Of a stretch of DNA of 64,000 bases, positions 17,821 to 26,045 are shown piece by piece. A program made the translations under genes and the position numbers. Source of the stretch: Fictibacillus phosphorivorans. Its GTDB lineage: Bacteria > Bacillota > Bacilli > Bacillales > Fictibacillaceae. Each line of letters starts with the position of its first letter. Position 1 is the stretch's first letter. The stretch spans positions 1,860,001-1,924,000 of the forward strand of contig NZ_CP015378.1 of assembly GCF_001629705.1 (NCBI RefSeq), given 5' to 3'. The notes under the pieces are model-generated. The model saw nothing but the letters and a program-made list of their open reading frames with translations. It was not told the DNA's origin and made no database searches.

Positions 17821-18234
17821 ATGAAATTTTACGTCGCTTCAGGATTTCAAAACAAAGAGCTTGTAAAAAAGATAGGGAATGACCTACAAAAAAATTTTAA
17901 ATGGCAGCTGACTTATGATTGGACGCTAAACGATAGGGCAGAGACGAAAGAAGATTTAGCTGCAATAGGAATTAAAGAATATGAAGCCGTTATGGAAGCG
18001 GATATAACGATTGTGATATTACCTGGTGGAAAAGGGTGTCATACAGAGCTTGGTATTGCATTAGGAAATAAGAAAACCGTAATCTTGTATGATCCAGAGG
18101 GTCTGCTGAAAAAATTAACAGAAGCTACTACATTTTATTTTCTGCCAGAGATCATCCATTGGAATGGGGTAGTAGAAGAACTGCCTTCCTTATGCAGCTC
18201 TTCTGTACCTGGACCTTATTGTGCCTCTTTATAA
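17821..18234 (+). CDS. Nucleoside 2-deoxyribosyltransferase-like protein
   Basis: 137 residues of the nucleoside 2-deoxyribosyltransferase / TIR-like fold: N-terminal MKFYVASGFQNKELV, then YDWTLNDRAET, EADITIVILPGGKGCHTELGIALG (Glu in the usual catalytic position of HTELG) and a short tail. Enzymes of the family swap or hydrolyse N-glycosidic bonds of (deoxy)nucleotides. Substrate unknown; a nucleotide-cleaning role is possible. Its stop lies 19 bases inside the 3' end of the convergent SGNH gene. Confidence 0.7.
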   Translation: MKFYVASGFQNKELVKKIGNDLQKNFKWQLTYDWTLNDRAETKEDLAAIGIKEYEAVMEADITIVILPGGKGCHTELGIALGNKKTVILYDPEGLLKKLTEATTFYFLPEIIHWNGVVEELPSLCSSSVPGPYCASL

Positions 18235-19040
18235 GATTGATTTTGAAAGGTTGTAACTGTTTTATTTGCAATCCTATCGTATCCTTCATCGTTTGGATGG
18301 ATGGAATCAAAAAGCCATTTATCCATATCTTCTGTTTGAAGGGCATCACTAACAGGAACAACCATGGCTGGTTTGTGTGAAAGGGCTGTTTCGTAAGCGA
18401 TTAAATTCCAATCATTTAAAAGCTTTTCAGTAGCTGGATAATATTTTTGCTCAGCATTCACAACGTTGTATAATTCATTCAAAACGATTATTGCATTCGG
18501 GTTATGTTTTCTGATGTTTTCAAAAATGTCGTTTAAATTCTGCTGATATTCAGTTTTAACGTCATCATAACTTTGTATCGCTTTTAGAGGGCCTTGTTTT
18601 TTTGCTATTTGTACGAGGTCATTACCGCCGATATTGATTGAAATGATATCTGCTTTTTCAACAGATTGTTGAACGGCTGGAATCTCCAATTGATTCAATA
18701 ATCCTTGACTCGTAAAACCGGAAACACCCTGATTTTCGAGAATGATGGTTTTACCAGTTAAATTCTGAAGATTTCCATTAACTTTACTAGCGAAACCGCC
18801 TTCTTCAGAGCCTCTACCTTCAGCAACAGAATCACCGAGTACAAGGTGGTTCAATGTTGACTTTGAAGATTTTTTCAGATAATCAAGATAAGTGATCTGC
18901 TTTGAATCCGAAGAAGCATCCTGGTTGATCACAGATTCTTTTTTAATCTGGGCTATTTTATATTGTGGATAGTAGTACCACCCGACTGCACTTATGACCA
19001 ACAGCAAAACAAACAAGGAGATGATATATCTCTTTTTCAT
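18216..19040 (-). CDS. Membrane-anchored SGNH/GDSL lipase (YpmR-like)
   Basis: 274 residues. An N-terminal hydrophobic anchor (about 4-22, YIISLFVLLLVISAVGWYY) precedes an SGNH hydrolase domain: LVLGDSVAEGRGS (block I), NIGGNDL (block III) and DSIHPNDEGY (block V). The catalytic domain should sit outside the membrane. Resembles B. subtilis YpmR, whose substrate is unknown. Start: ATG at 19040 behind AGGAGG with 6-base spacing; 19 upstream in-frame residues lack a ribosome site. Confidence 0.85.
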   Translation of the reverse strand: MKKRYIISLFVLLLVISAVGWYYYPQYKIAQIKKESVINQDASSDSKQITYLDYLKKSSKSTLNHLVLGDSVAEGRGSEEGGFASKVNGNLQNLTGKTIILENQGVSGFTSQGLLNQLEIPAVQQSVEKADIISINIGGNDLVQIAKKQGPLKAIQSYDDVKTEYQQNLNDIFENIRKHNPNAIIVLNELYNVVNAEQKYYPATEKLLNDWNLIAYETALSHKPAMVVPVSDALQTEDMDKWLFDSIHPNDEGYDRIANKTVTTFQNQSYKEAQ

Positions 19041-19127
19041 ATATATCCTCCTGTATGAGAAGTTTTTAATAAAAGTATTAGTTATAGATAATATCATAAA
19101 TATGCCTAGAAAGTGAAAGGTGACAAC

Positions 19128-20072
19128 TTGAATAACACTTCTTTAAAGATACCTGTTTTTATCCCTTTAATAATAGGAATTATCGCAATATCATTTTCTT
19201 CCATTTTTGTTAAATGGTCAGATGCTCCAGTCTCTGTTCAAGGGATGTATCGTTTATTATTTACTTTGATCATGATGTTGCCGTTTGTTTGGAAACAAGC
19301 ACGATATTTGAAACAAATCAATTGGCGAGAAACCTTTTTACTGATTTTATCAGGAGCCTTTTTAGCTCTTCATTTTTTATTCTGGATGGGATCATTAAAG
19401 TTAACTACCGTAGCAAGTTCAACGATATTACTTTCTCTACAGCCTGTTTTTGTAATGATTGGGGCATACATAGCCTTTCGGGAAAAAACGTCTAAAGCTG
19501 CTATCATTGGGATGATGGTTGCCATCCTCGGCGCAATAATGATTGGATGGGGAGACATTGGCATCTCAGCAAAACATATCCAAGGAGATCTTTTATCTAT
19601 TTTAGGTACGATTGTAGTTGCGGCCCATATGTTGATCGGCCAAAAGCTTCTTAAGACATTTCCTGCTACGCTTTATAGTTTTACGGTATTTCTTGTAGCT
19701 GTCATTGTATTTGGAATCTATAATCTAACATTAAATATACCCATGACTGGCTATCCTGAGAAGGAGTGGGGGATCTTTTTACTGCTTGCCATCATACCAA
19801 CTGTGTTTGGACATGTATTGTTCAATTGGCTATTAAAATATGTAACAGCTGCTACGATATCAATGGCAATATTAGGTGAACCTGTAGGGGCTACATTGCT
19901 AGCATACCTATTTCTTGGTGAATCACTAACCCTTTCCCAATGGAGTGGTGGTGCTATCGTATTAGCGGGACTGTATTATTTCTTGCAAAATACGCGAAAA
20001 CAAAATAAACGAACAACCCCTGCGCCGATCAAGCCGCCACTCACATCAGGTCCCATTGTGAAAAAAGGGTAA
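19128..20072 (+). CDS. EamA/DMT-family transporter
   Basis: 314-residue inner-membrane protein with ten hydrophobic segments in two EamA repeats (about 10-140 and 155-290). The first repeat carries SSIFVKWSDAPVSVQGMYRLLF, the second AILGEPVGATLLAYLFLGESL. Drug/metabolite exporters of this family carry amino acids, nucleosides or unknown compounds. Start: TTG at 19128 just after AAAGGTGA; an in-frame GTG (19113) has no ribosome site. Divergent from the SGNH gene. Confidence 0.85.
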   Translation: MNNTSLKIPVFIPLIIGIIAISFSSIFVKWSDAPVSVQGMYRLLFTLIMMLPFVWKQARYLKQINWRETFLLILSGAFLALHFLFWMGSLKLTTVASSTILLSLQPVFVMIGAYIAFREKTSKAAIIGMMVAILGAIMIGWGDIGISAKHIQGDLLSILGTIVVAAHMLIGQKLLKTFPATLYSFTVFLVAVIVFGIYNLTLNIPMTGYPEKEWGIFLLLAIIPTVFGHVLFNWLLKYVTAATISMAILGEPVGATLLAYLFLGESLTLSQWSGGAIVLAGLYYFLQNTRKQNKRTTPAPIKPPLTSGPIVKKG

Positions 20073-20145
20073 GAGCCTATTTCTATGCTTTTGTATGACA
20101 TTCTTATATGATGAAACAAATAGATGAAAAAAGGAGATTGATTTT

Positions 20146-21108
20146 ATGAGTAACTATGCAAAAGCGACTTTTGCTGGAGGATGCTTTTGGTGTATGGTCA
20201 CACCTTTTGAAGAGTGGCCAGGCATCATTTCTGTAGAATCGGGCTATACAGGTGGTCACAAAGAGAACCCGACATACAAAGAAGTCTGCAGTGAAACAAC
20301 CGGCCATTTTGAGGCAGTCCAAATTACATTTGATCCATCCATCATTTCGTATGAGAAAATCGTCTCTGTTTTTTGGAAACAAATTGATCCTACTGATGCT
20401 GGCGGACAATTTTACGATCGTGGAGATTCCTACCGCACTGCCATTTTCTTTCATGACGATGAACAAAAATTGATTGCTGAGAATTCAAAAAAGGAACTTG
20501 AAGAGAGCGGCCGATTCGACAAACCAATCGCAACATTAATTTTACCAGCTGTTACATTTTATCCTGCTGAAGAATATCATCAAGATTATCATAAAAAGAA
20601 TCCGTTTCATTACAAGCGTTATCGTCAAGGCTCAGGTCGAGATGTCTTTATCAAATCACATTGGGTAGACAGTGGGCAAAAAGAAGAAATACTAAAGTCA
20701 CTAAATCCTATGCAGTATAACGTTACACAAAACGATGGAACTGAACCTCCTTTTCAAAATGAATTTTGGAATCATACAGAAGAAGGTATCTATGTAGATA
20801 TCGTTTCTGGGGAACCTCTTTTCAGTTCTTTAGATAAATTTGATAGCAGTTGTGGATGGCCTAGTTTTACAAAGCCAGTTCGTTCATCTACCGTTGAAGA
20901 AAAAGAAGACTTGTCTCACGGTATGATCCGAACGGAAGTTAGAAGTAAGGATGCAGATTCTCATTTAGGACATGTATTCACAGATGGTCCTCGAGATCGA
21001 GGAGGATTAAGATATTGCATCAATTCTGCAGCACTTCGTTTTATTCCTAAGAACGAACTAAAAGAAAAAGGATACGGAGAATATCTCACTCTGTTTGAAC
21101 AAAAATAA
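20146..21108 (+). CDS. msrAB: Fused peptide methionine sulfoxide reductase MsrA-MsrB
   Basis: 320 residues joining both stereospecific repair enzymes. MsrA domain (1-160) with GCFWC (catalytic Cys13), reducing the S-sulfoxide; MsrB domain (about 178-315) with CGWPSF (Cys236, probable resolving Cys) and catalytic Cys291 in [12 protein letters not shown], reducing the R-sulfoxide. The paired CxxC zinc motifs of some MsrB proteins are absent. In B. subtilis the two activities are separate adjacent genes near yppG; here they are fused. RBS AAAGGAG. Shares a terminator with the convergent MATE gene. Confidence 0.95.
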   Translation: MSNYAKATFAGGCFWCMVTPFEEWPGIISVESGYTGGHKENPTYKEVCSETTGHFEAVQITFDPSIISYEKIVSVFWKQIDPTDAGGQFYDRGDSYRTAIFFHDDEQKLIAENSKKELEESGRFDKPIATLILPAVTFYPAEEYHQDYHKKNPFHYKRYRQGSGRDVFIKSHWVDSGQKEEILKSLNPMQYNVTQNDGTEPPFQNEFWNHTEEGIYVDIVSGEPLFSSLDKFDSSCGWPSFTKPVRSSTVEEKEDLSHGMIRTEVRSKDADSHLGHVFTDGPRDRGGLRYCINSAALRFIPKNELKEKGYGEYLTLFEQK

Positions 21109-21135
21109 ACCAGCTCAAAGCTGGTTTATTTTTGT
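21104..21135. terminator. Bidirectional terminator msrAB / MATE
   Basis: Perfect palindrome AATAAACCAGCT / AGCTGGTTTATT flanked by A-rich and T-rich sides. Both stop codons lie in or beside it. Confidence 0.88.
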
Positions 21136-22487
21136 TCAGAAGAGGAATAAGAATGGGACTGAATGTATTTTAATCGCGTAAATAGAATAATAGCTCCAGC
21201 TGTTAGACCTGATATTAATCCGATCCAATAACCATAGGCACCAAGAGTTGTGAAATTAGCGAGATAATATCCTACCGGTAGACCAAGCACCCAATATGAG
21301 ATAAATGAGAGCATAAAGGTCACATTTACATCTTTATAGCCTCTTAGCGCACCTTGTATCGGAGCTCCTATAGCATCCGCCAGTTGAAAGAACACCGCAT
21401 ACCATAAAAACGAAGTCGTCAGTTGAATAACTTCTTCTTCGTTTGAATACATGCTTGCTACTTGTTCATCGAAAATCATTAAAAGGCCTGAAAGAACTAG
21501 GGCAAATCCAACCGCCGTTACAATTCCGATATAGCTATATTGTGCTGCATCTTTAAAGCGTTTCGCACCAACTTCAAAACCAACTGCAATCGTAAGCGCA
21601 AAAGAGATGCTTAGCGGCAGCATATACAGGAACGAAGCAAAATTGAGTGCGGCTTGGTGAGCAGCAATGGTTATCGTGTTAAAATCACTCATTAACAATG
21701 TAACGGCCGCAAATATACTTACTTCAAAAAAGATGGCTAGACCAATTGGGACCCCGATCTTCAACTGCTCTTTCCAAGCGGTCAAAGAAGGTTTATAGAA
21801 GTTTCTAAACAGTTTATATCCCCTAAATGGATTCACTTTAACGACAATTATCACGGTAAAAACTGCGGTTACCCAATACGTTATAGCTGTTGCAACACCT
21901 GCACCTATTCCACCTAATTCTGGAAAACCACCTTTACCAAAAATAAATAGGTAGTTAAAGATCGCATTTACGGGTAGTCCGACAAGAGTAATAAACATTG
22001 TAATTCTAGTTTGACCAAGCGCATCTATAAAAGATCGAAGTGCTCCATATAAAAACAACGGCATGATCCCGAAAGAGAGTGCGATTAAATAGCCTCTTGC
22101 AACGTGCTCCACTTCTTTCTCAAGGGTCATCGCTCCTAGAATAGGATCTAAAATCATTGAACCTAGTGCAACAACGATCACGGATATTACGACTGATAAA
22201 TAGACGGCTTGCATAACTGATCGAGGTACATTTTTTGTGTTTTTAGCCCCTACTAACTGTGATACGATGGGTGTTAATGCCATTAGGATACCATTTAGTC
22301 CAGTGAAGATAGGAACCCATAAACTCGATCCGATGGCTACACCTGCAAGTTGATCAGCCCCAGATCTTCCGCTCATAACGGTATCTAAAAAGTTCATGGC
22401 ATATAAACCCAACTGAGTGATCAAGACTGGTATCACAAGGATTAAGAAGTTTTTGTATTTATCTCTTAACGAATATGTCTGTATCAT
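21126..22487 (-). CDS. MATE-family multidrug efflux transporter
   Basis: 453 residues, twelve hydrophobic helices in two six-helix halves, NorM-type MATE. Recognisable segments: VIPVLITQLGLYAMNFLDTVMSG near the start and the pseudo-symmetric IGVPIGLAIFFEVSIFAAVTLLMS in the second half. Exports cationic drugs or metabolites using Na+ or H+; substrate unknown. Start: ATG at 22487 placed 7 bases after GGAAG; ATG at 22493 is only 1 base from it. No linked regulator. Confidence 0.9.
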   Translation of the reverse strand: MIQTYSLRDKYKNFLILVIPVLITQLGLYAMNFLDTVMSGRSGADQLAGVAIGSSLWVPIFTGLNGILMALTPIVSQLVGAKNTKNVPRSVMQAVYLSVVISVIVVALGSMILDPILGAMTLEKEVEHVARGYLIALSFGIMPLFLYGALRSFIDALGQTRITMFITLVGLPVNAIFNYLFIFGKGGFPELGGIGAGVATAITYWVTAVFTVIIVVKVNPFRGYKLFRNFYKPSLTAWKEQLKIGVPIGLAIFFEVSIFAAVTLLMSDFNTITIAAHQAALNFASFLYMLPLSISFALTIAVGFEVGAKRFKDAAQYSYIGIVTAVGFALVLSGLLMIFDEQVASMYSNEEEVIQLTTSFLWYAVFFQLADAIGAPIQGALRGYKDVNVTFMLSFISYWVLGLPVGYYLANFTTLGAYGYWIGLISGLTAGAIILFTRLKYIQSHSYSSSEQK

Positions 22488-22573
22488 ATGCATACTTCCT
22501 TTAGTATTAAACTGTCAATTCGAGACAATGCATTATATCATAAAACATAACTAATATACGTGAAGGAGAAACT

Positions 22574-22855
22574 ATGAGTGTTCAATTTCTTTTTGAAGTT
22601 CAATCTGTTCTGCCAGGAGAGAAAAACGAAGAAAAGATTGTACTGGTATCAACAGAGCTTTTATATAAAACGAGTGGGGAAACAATTTATACAGGCGTAA
22701 TACCGGTCAGAGTTACAGAACATGGAGTTTTTGTATCAGTGCCAGCAGTTACGGCGGCTTTTAATTCAAAATATTTACGTACTGAAACGTTATTTCGGTT
22801 AAAAAGATACATTAAACGCATGAGAGATTACTTGGATTTTGATAATAAGGAATAA
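22574..22855 (+). CDS. Small hypothetical protein
   Basis: 93 residues, predicted alpha/beta, no membrane segment, no motif that I recognise (VQFLFEVQSVLPGEKNEEK, TGVIPVRVTEHGVFVSVPA, ending LKRYIKRMRDYLDF). ATG at 22574 behind GAAGGAG. The argS promoter lies immediately downstream of its stop codon, so it is a separate unit. Confidence 0.6.
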   Translation: MSVQFLFEVQSVLPGEKNEEKIVLVSTELLYKTSGETIYTGVIPVRVTEHGVFVSVPAVTAAFNSKYLRTETLFRLKRYIKRMRDYLDFDNKE

Positions 22856-22856
22856 G

Positions 22857-22885
22857 TTGACTTTTTGTTTTTGCCCTCATATAAT
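22857..22885 (+). promoter_or_regulatory. Sigma-A promoter of the argS leader
   Basis: TTGACT (22857-22862), 17-base spacer, perfect TATAAT (22880-22885). Predicted transcript start is near 22892, at the beginning of the T-box leader. Confidence 0.85.
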
Positions 22886-22891
22886 ATGAAA

Positions 22892-23133
22892 AACTATAAC
22901 TCAGATCATTTATGAAAAAGAGAGTACTCTGTAAGGATGTTCATAGCGAGCAAGGAATCGGTGTAAGCCTTGCACTACTTACAGACGAAGCGCACTTTGG
23001 AAATGTTTGCTTGAAACGAAGTAGAGCAGACCGGGACTTCCCGTTAACAAGTCAAGTGGCCTTTTGGCAACGAGAGTGGTACCGCGGTCAATATCCGTCT
23101 CTTCTATTAATTTAGAAGAGGCGGATTTTTTTA
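22892..23133 (+). promoter_or_regulatory. T-box leader of argS, candidate specifier CGC (Arg)
   Basis: tRNA-sensing riboswitch. The T-box sequence AGAGTGGTACCGCG is at 23073-23086. Stem I is recognisable: CTGTAAG (22929-22935) pairs with CTTACAG (22978-22984). Below it the loop-E strands AGTA (22923-22926) and GAA (22987-22989) frame the specifier loop, and codon CGC (22991-22993) followed by A fits the specifier position. The UGGU bulge would pair with ACCA, that is a discriminator A. Uncharged tRNA-Arg should stabilise the antiterminator and raise argS transcription. Confidence 0.88.
23095..23133 (+). terminator. T-box leader terminator before argS
   Basis: Twelve-bp stem CCGTCTCTTCTA / TAGAAGAGGCGG followed by seven T; mutually exclusive with the antiterminator formed by the T-box sequence. 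Confidence 0.88.
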
Positions 23134-23151
23134 TTTTAGGGAGGGAAACGA

Positions 23152-24834
23152 ATGAACGGAAAACATTTATTTGTAGCTTACTTACAAGATCACATTGGTA
23201 CTGACTTAACATTTGAACAAATTGAAGCCTCTATAGAAAAGCCTAAACAGATCCAACTTGGTGATCTAGCATTTCCATGTTTTCAGTTAGCTAAGATCTT
23301 TAAGAAATCTCCAATTGAAATCGCAAAAGAGTTAGCTCAAGGAAACATCTCAGGTGAGTTTGAGAAAATTGAAGCAGTGGGGAGCTATGTAAATGTTTTT
23401 TTAAATAAAAAAGCAGAAGCTCTATCGCTGCTGACGCAAATTTTAAAAGAGAAGGAAGCTTATGCAAACCATCGTTTCGGTCATGGAAAAACGATTCTTT
23501 TAGATCTTTCCTCACCAAACATCGCAAAGCCGTTCTCAATGGGACATCTACGCTCAACTGTAATTGGTTCCTCAATAGCTGCTATCAGCGAAAAATGCGG
23601 CTACCAGACAGTTAAAATAAATTATATAGGAGATTGGGGAACTCAGTTTGGAAAATTGATCTCAGCTTATTTAAAATGGGGTGAGGAAAATAAAGTACGA
23701 AATAATCCGATCGAAGAGCTAACTAAACTTTACGTACGTTTTCATGAAGAAGCTGAAAGAGACCCTTCGTTAAATGATGAAGGTAGAATGTGGTTTAAGA
23801 AATTAGAAGATCATGATCCAAAAGCTAAAGAACTTTGGGTCTGGTTTAAAGAAGTATCTTTAGAGGCTTTTCAGAAAATTTATGAGTTATTGGATGTCCA
23901 ATTCGATTCCTATAACGGTGAAGCCTATTTTAACGATAAGATAGATGCTTCTGTAAAAGCACTGCAAGAAAAGAATCTGTTAGAACTCTCAGAAGGTGCT
24001 CAGGTTGTAAGGGTAGGTGATGATCTACCACCGTGTTTAATCAAAAAAACAGACGGTGCCACTCTCTATGCCACTCGTGACATTACAGCTGCTATCTATA
24101 GAAAGAGCACATATGACTTTACCGAAGCATTATATGTTGTCGGTCACGAACAATCTCTGCATTTTGAACAAGTGAAACGAGTCCTGAAAAAGCTCGGACA
24201 TGTTTGGGCAGATCACATGCACCATGTTCCATTCGGGCTGATTTTACAGAACGGTAAGAAGATGAGTACTCGAAAAGGAAAAACAGTCCTATTAGAAACA
24301 GTTATTTTAGAAGCAGTTAAGTTAGCAGAACAAAATATTCGAAGTAAGAATCCTGAACTCCATGAAATAGCGACTGTCGCTCGTCAAGTAGGAGTGGGGG
24401 CTGTTATCTTTCATGATTTGAAAAATGAGAAGGGAAATGATGTGGAATTTTCGCTTGAGATGATGCTTAAATTCGAGGGCGACACAGGGCCGTATGTACA
24501 GTATACAGCAGCTAGAATTCAAACATTATTGAACAAAGGGAACTTTACCGGAAATGTTCCACAAGAGTTCTCTATCGGATCTGAAAGCTGGGGAATTCTA
24601 TCTGTATTAAGCGAGTTTCCTGAAGTTGTTGAACTAGCGTTTCACAGAAAAGAACCTTCTATTATTTCAAAATATGTCTTAAAACTATCTCATAAGTTCA
24701 ATCATTATTATGCTCATGTAAAAATCTTAGATAGTAAAGAAACGCCAGAACGATTAGCACTTTGTGCAGCAGTTCAGATCGTCCTGAAAGAAGGATTACG
24801 ATTATTAGGCGTGCAAACACCGAATAAAATGTAA
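23152..24834 (+). CDS. argS: Arginyl-tRNA synthetase (ArgS), second bacterial subtype
   Basis: 560-residue class I aminoacyl-tRNA synthetase charging tRNA-Arg. The HIGH-type motif reads SMGHLRS (129-135) after SSPNIAKPF, and the KMSKS equivalent is KMSTR (370-374). An N-terminal tRNA-binding domain (LGDLAFPCFQLAKIFKKSP) and a C-terminal anticodon-binding helical domain are present. The N-terminus differs from the standard B. subtilis ArgS and resembles the subtype known from B. cereus group and lactic bacteria; a second argS may exist elsewhere. Directly controlled by the T-box leader; RBS AGGGAGGG. Confidence 0.93.
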   Translation: MNGKHLFVAYLQDHIGTDLTFEQIEASIEKPKQIQLGDLAFPCFQLAKIFKKSPIEIAKELAQGNISGEFEKIEAVGSYVNVFLNKKAEALSLLTQILKEKEAYANHRFGHGKTILLDLSSPNIAKPFSMGHLRSTVIGSSIAAISEKCGYQTVKINYIGDWGTQFGKLISAYLKWGEENKVRNNPIEELTKLYVRFHEEAERDPSLNDEGRMWFKKLEDHDPKAKELWVWFKEVSLEAFQKIYELLDVQFDSYNGEAYFNDKIDASVKALQEKNLLELSEGAQVVRVGDDLPPCLIKKTDGATLYATRDITAAIYRKSTYDFTEALYVVGHEQSLHFEQVKRVLKKLGHVWADHMHHVPFGLILQNGKKMSTRKGKTVLLETVILEAVKLAEQNIRSKNPELHEIATVARQVGVGAVIFHDLKNEKGNDVEFSLEMMLKFEGDTGPYVQYTAARIQTLLNKGNFTGNVPQEFSIGSESWGILSVLSEFPEVVELAFHRKEPSIISKYVLKLSHKFNHYYAHVKILDSKETPERLALCAAVQIVLKEGLRLLGVQTPNKM

Positions 24835-24938
24835 AGTTACCCTTTATTTTGCTGCAGAGTTTATTTAGTAGCTAACCATCTAGATTCCGTTATATAATCT
24901 TATAACTTCATATAAAATATGGGATCGAGGAACGGACA

Positions 24939-25874
24939 ATGAAATTAAATGAACATACGAAGGGTATATGGTATGCCGCTTTTTCTTATTTAATATGGGG
25001 ATTTCTTCCGCTATATTGGAAGCCACTCCAATCCGCTGGTTCTGTGGAAATCCTGGCACATCGCATTCTATGGTCATTTCTTTTAATGATTGCGGTTATG
25101 TTCTTATTGAAAAAGAAAAAGACACTCATAAGAGATGTAAAAGTGCTCTTTAGTCAAAAAAAGCAGTTTATATCCGTGTTGACTGCTTCGCTATTAATTA
25201 GTGGAAATTGGGTCATGTATATCTGGGCGGTTAATACTGATCATGTCGTTGAAGCGAGTTTAGGCTATTATATTAATCCGCTCGTTAGTGTGATCTTAGG
25301 CATGCTTGTTTTAAAAGAAAAATTAAACAGCTGGCAGCTCATATCCTTTTTGTTAGCTGCTAGCGGTGTTTTTCTATTAACATGGCAACATGGAGAATTT
25401 CCTTGGGTAGCTGTTTCTTTAGCGCTTTCGTTTGGCCTGTATGGACTTGTAAAAAAACTTGGGAGTTTTGACTCGCTAACAGGTTTAACATTTGAGACGA
25501 TGTTTGTCTTCCCATTAGCGTTACTTTATTTAGTCTATCTTCAATGGAACGGGGAGGCATCATTTATCTCTGGAGGCACTTCTACGACGTTACTTTTATG
25601 GGGAGCAGGTCTCGTTACTGCTGTACCTTTACTTTGCTTTGCGCAAGGTGTAAAGCGGATCTCGATGACGATGATCGGTTTTCTACAATATATTGCTCCT
25701 ACAATCATGCTCGTTTTAGGTGTATTTTTGTATCAGGAAACATTCAGTAAGATTCATGTCATTTCATTCACCATGATATGGGTTGCACTCCTTATTTTTA
25801 CGGTCAGCAAAACAAAATGGGCAAATTATCTCATAAATCGTAAAAAACAAAATTCACTTTCTGCGAAAATATAG
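24939..25874 (+). CDS. rarD: RarD-type EamA transporter
   Basis: 311 residues, ten membrane helices. The N-terminal KGIWYAAFSYLIWGFLPLYW and HRILWS motifs are diagnostic of the RarD branch of the DMT superfamily (chloramphenicol-sensitive protein in Enterobacteria). Substrate not established. ATG at 24939 with a weak GAGG site. The odhA promoter candidate overlaps its last codons. Confidence 0.9.
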   Translation: MKLNEHTKGIWYAAFSYLIWGFLPLYWKPLQSAGSVEILAHRILWSFLLMIAVMFLLKKKKTLIRDVKVLFSQKKQFISVLTASLLISGNWVMYIWAVNTDHVVEASLGYYINPLVSVILGMLVLKEKLNSWQLISFLLAASGVFLLTWQHGEFPWVAVSLALSFGLYGLVKKLGSFDSLTGLTFETMFVFPLALLYLVYLQWNGEASFISGGTSTTLLLWGAGLVTAVPLLCFAQGVKRISMTMIGFLQYIAPTIMLVLGVFLYQETFSKIHVISFTMIWVALLIFTVSKTKWANYLINRKKQNSLSAKI

Positions 25875-25880
25875 TATAAT
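25853..25880 (+). promoter_or_regulatory. Candidate promoter of odhAB
   Basis: TTCACT (25853-25858), 16-base spacer, TATAAT (25875-25880) directly after the rarD stop codon. Immediately downstream is the dyad CAATG-AC-CATTG. Confidence 0.45.
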
Positions 25881-25903
25881 GGCAATGACCATTGTTACAG
25901 TTG

Positions 25904-25930
25904 AAACCTTATCAATGATAAGGTTCTTTT
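25904..25930 (+). terminator. Hairpin in the odhA leader (rarD terminator or attenuator)
   Basis: Stem AAACCTTATCA / TGATAAGGTT followed by CTTTTC. It could end rarD transcripts or act within the odhAB leader if the promoter at 25853-25880 is real. Confidence 0.6.
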
Positions 25931-26045
25931 CATTCATTGTTTGAGAGCGCTTTAAATAGGGAAAAATTCAATGGCGAGAAATGATGAATCACCTGTTAAC
26001 AGCAACAGCACAATACTTACAAAGGGAAGCAGGAGGGAACAAAAG

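Noticed and set aside
25942..25955. CcpA (cre) site upstream of odhA as a stand-alone feature
   Set aside because: TGAGAGCGCTTTAA differs from the usual cre pattern at two positions; kept only as a component of the odhA leader finding.
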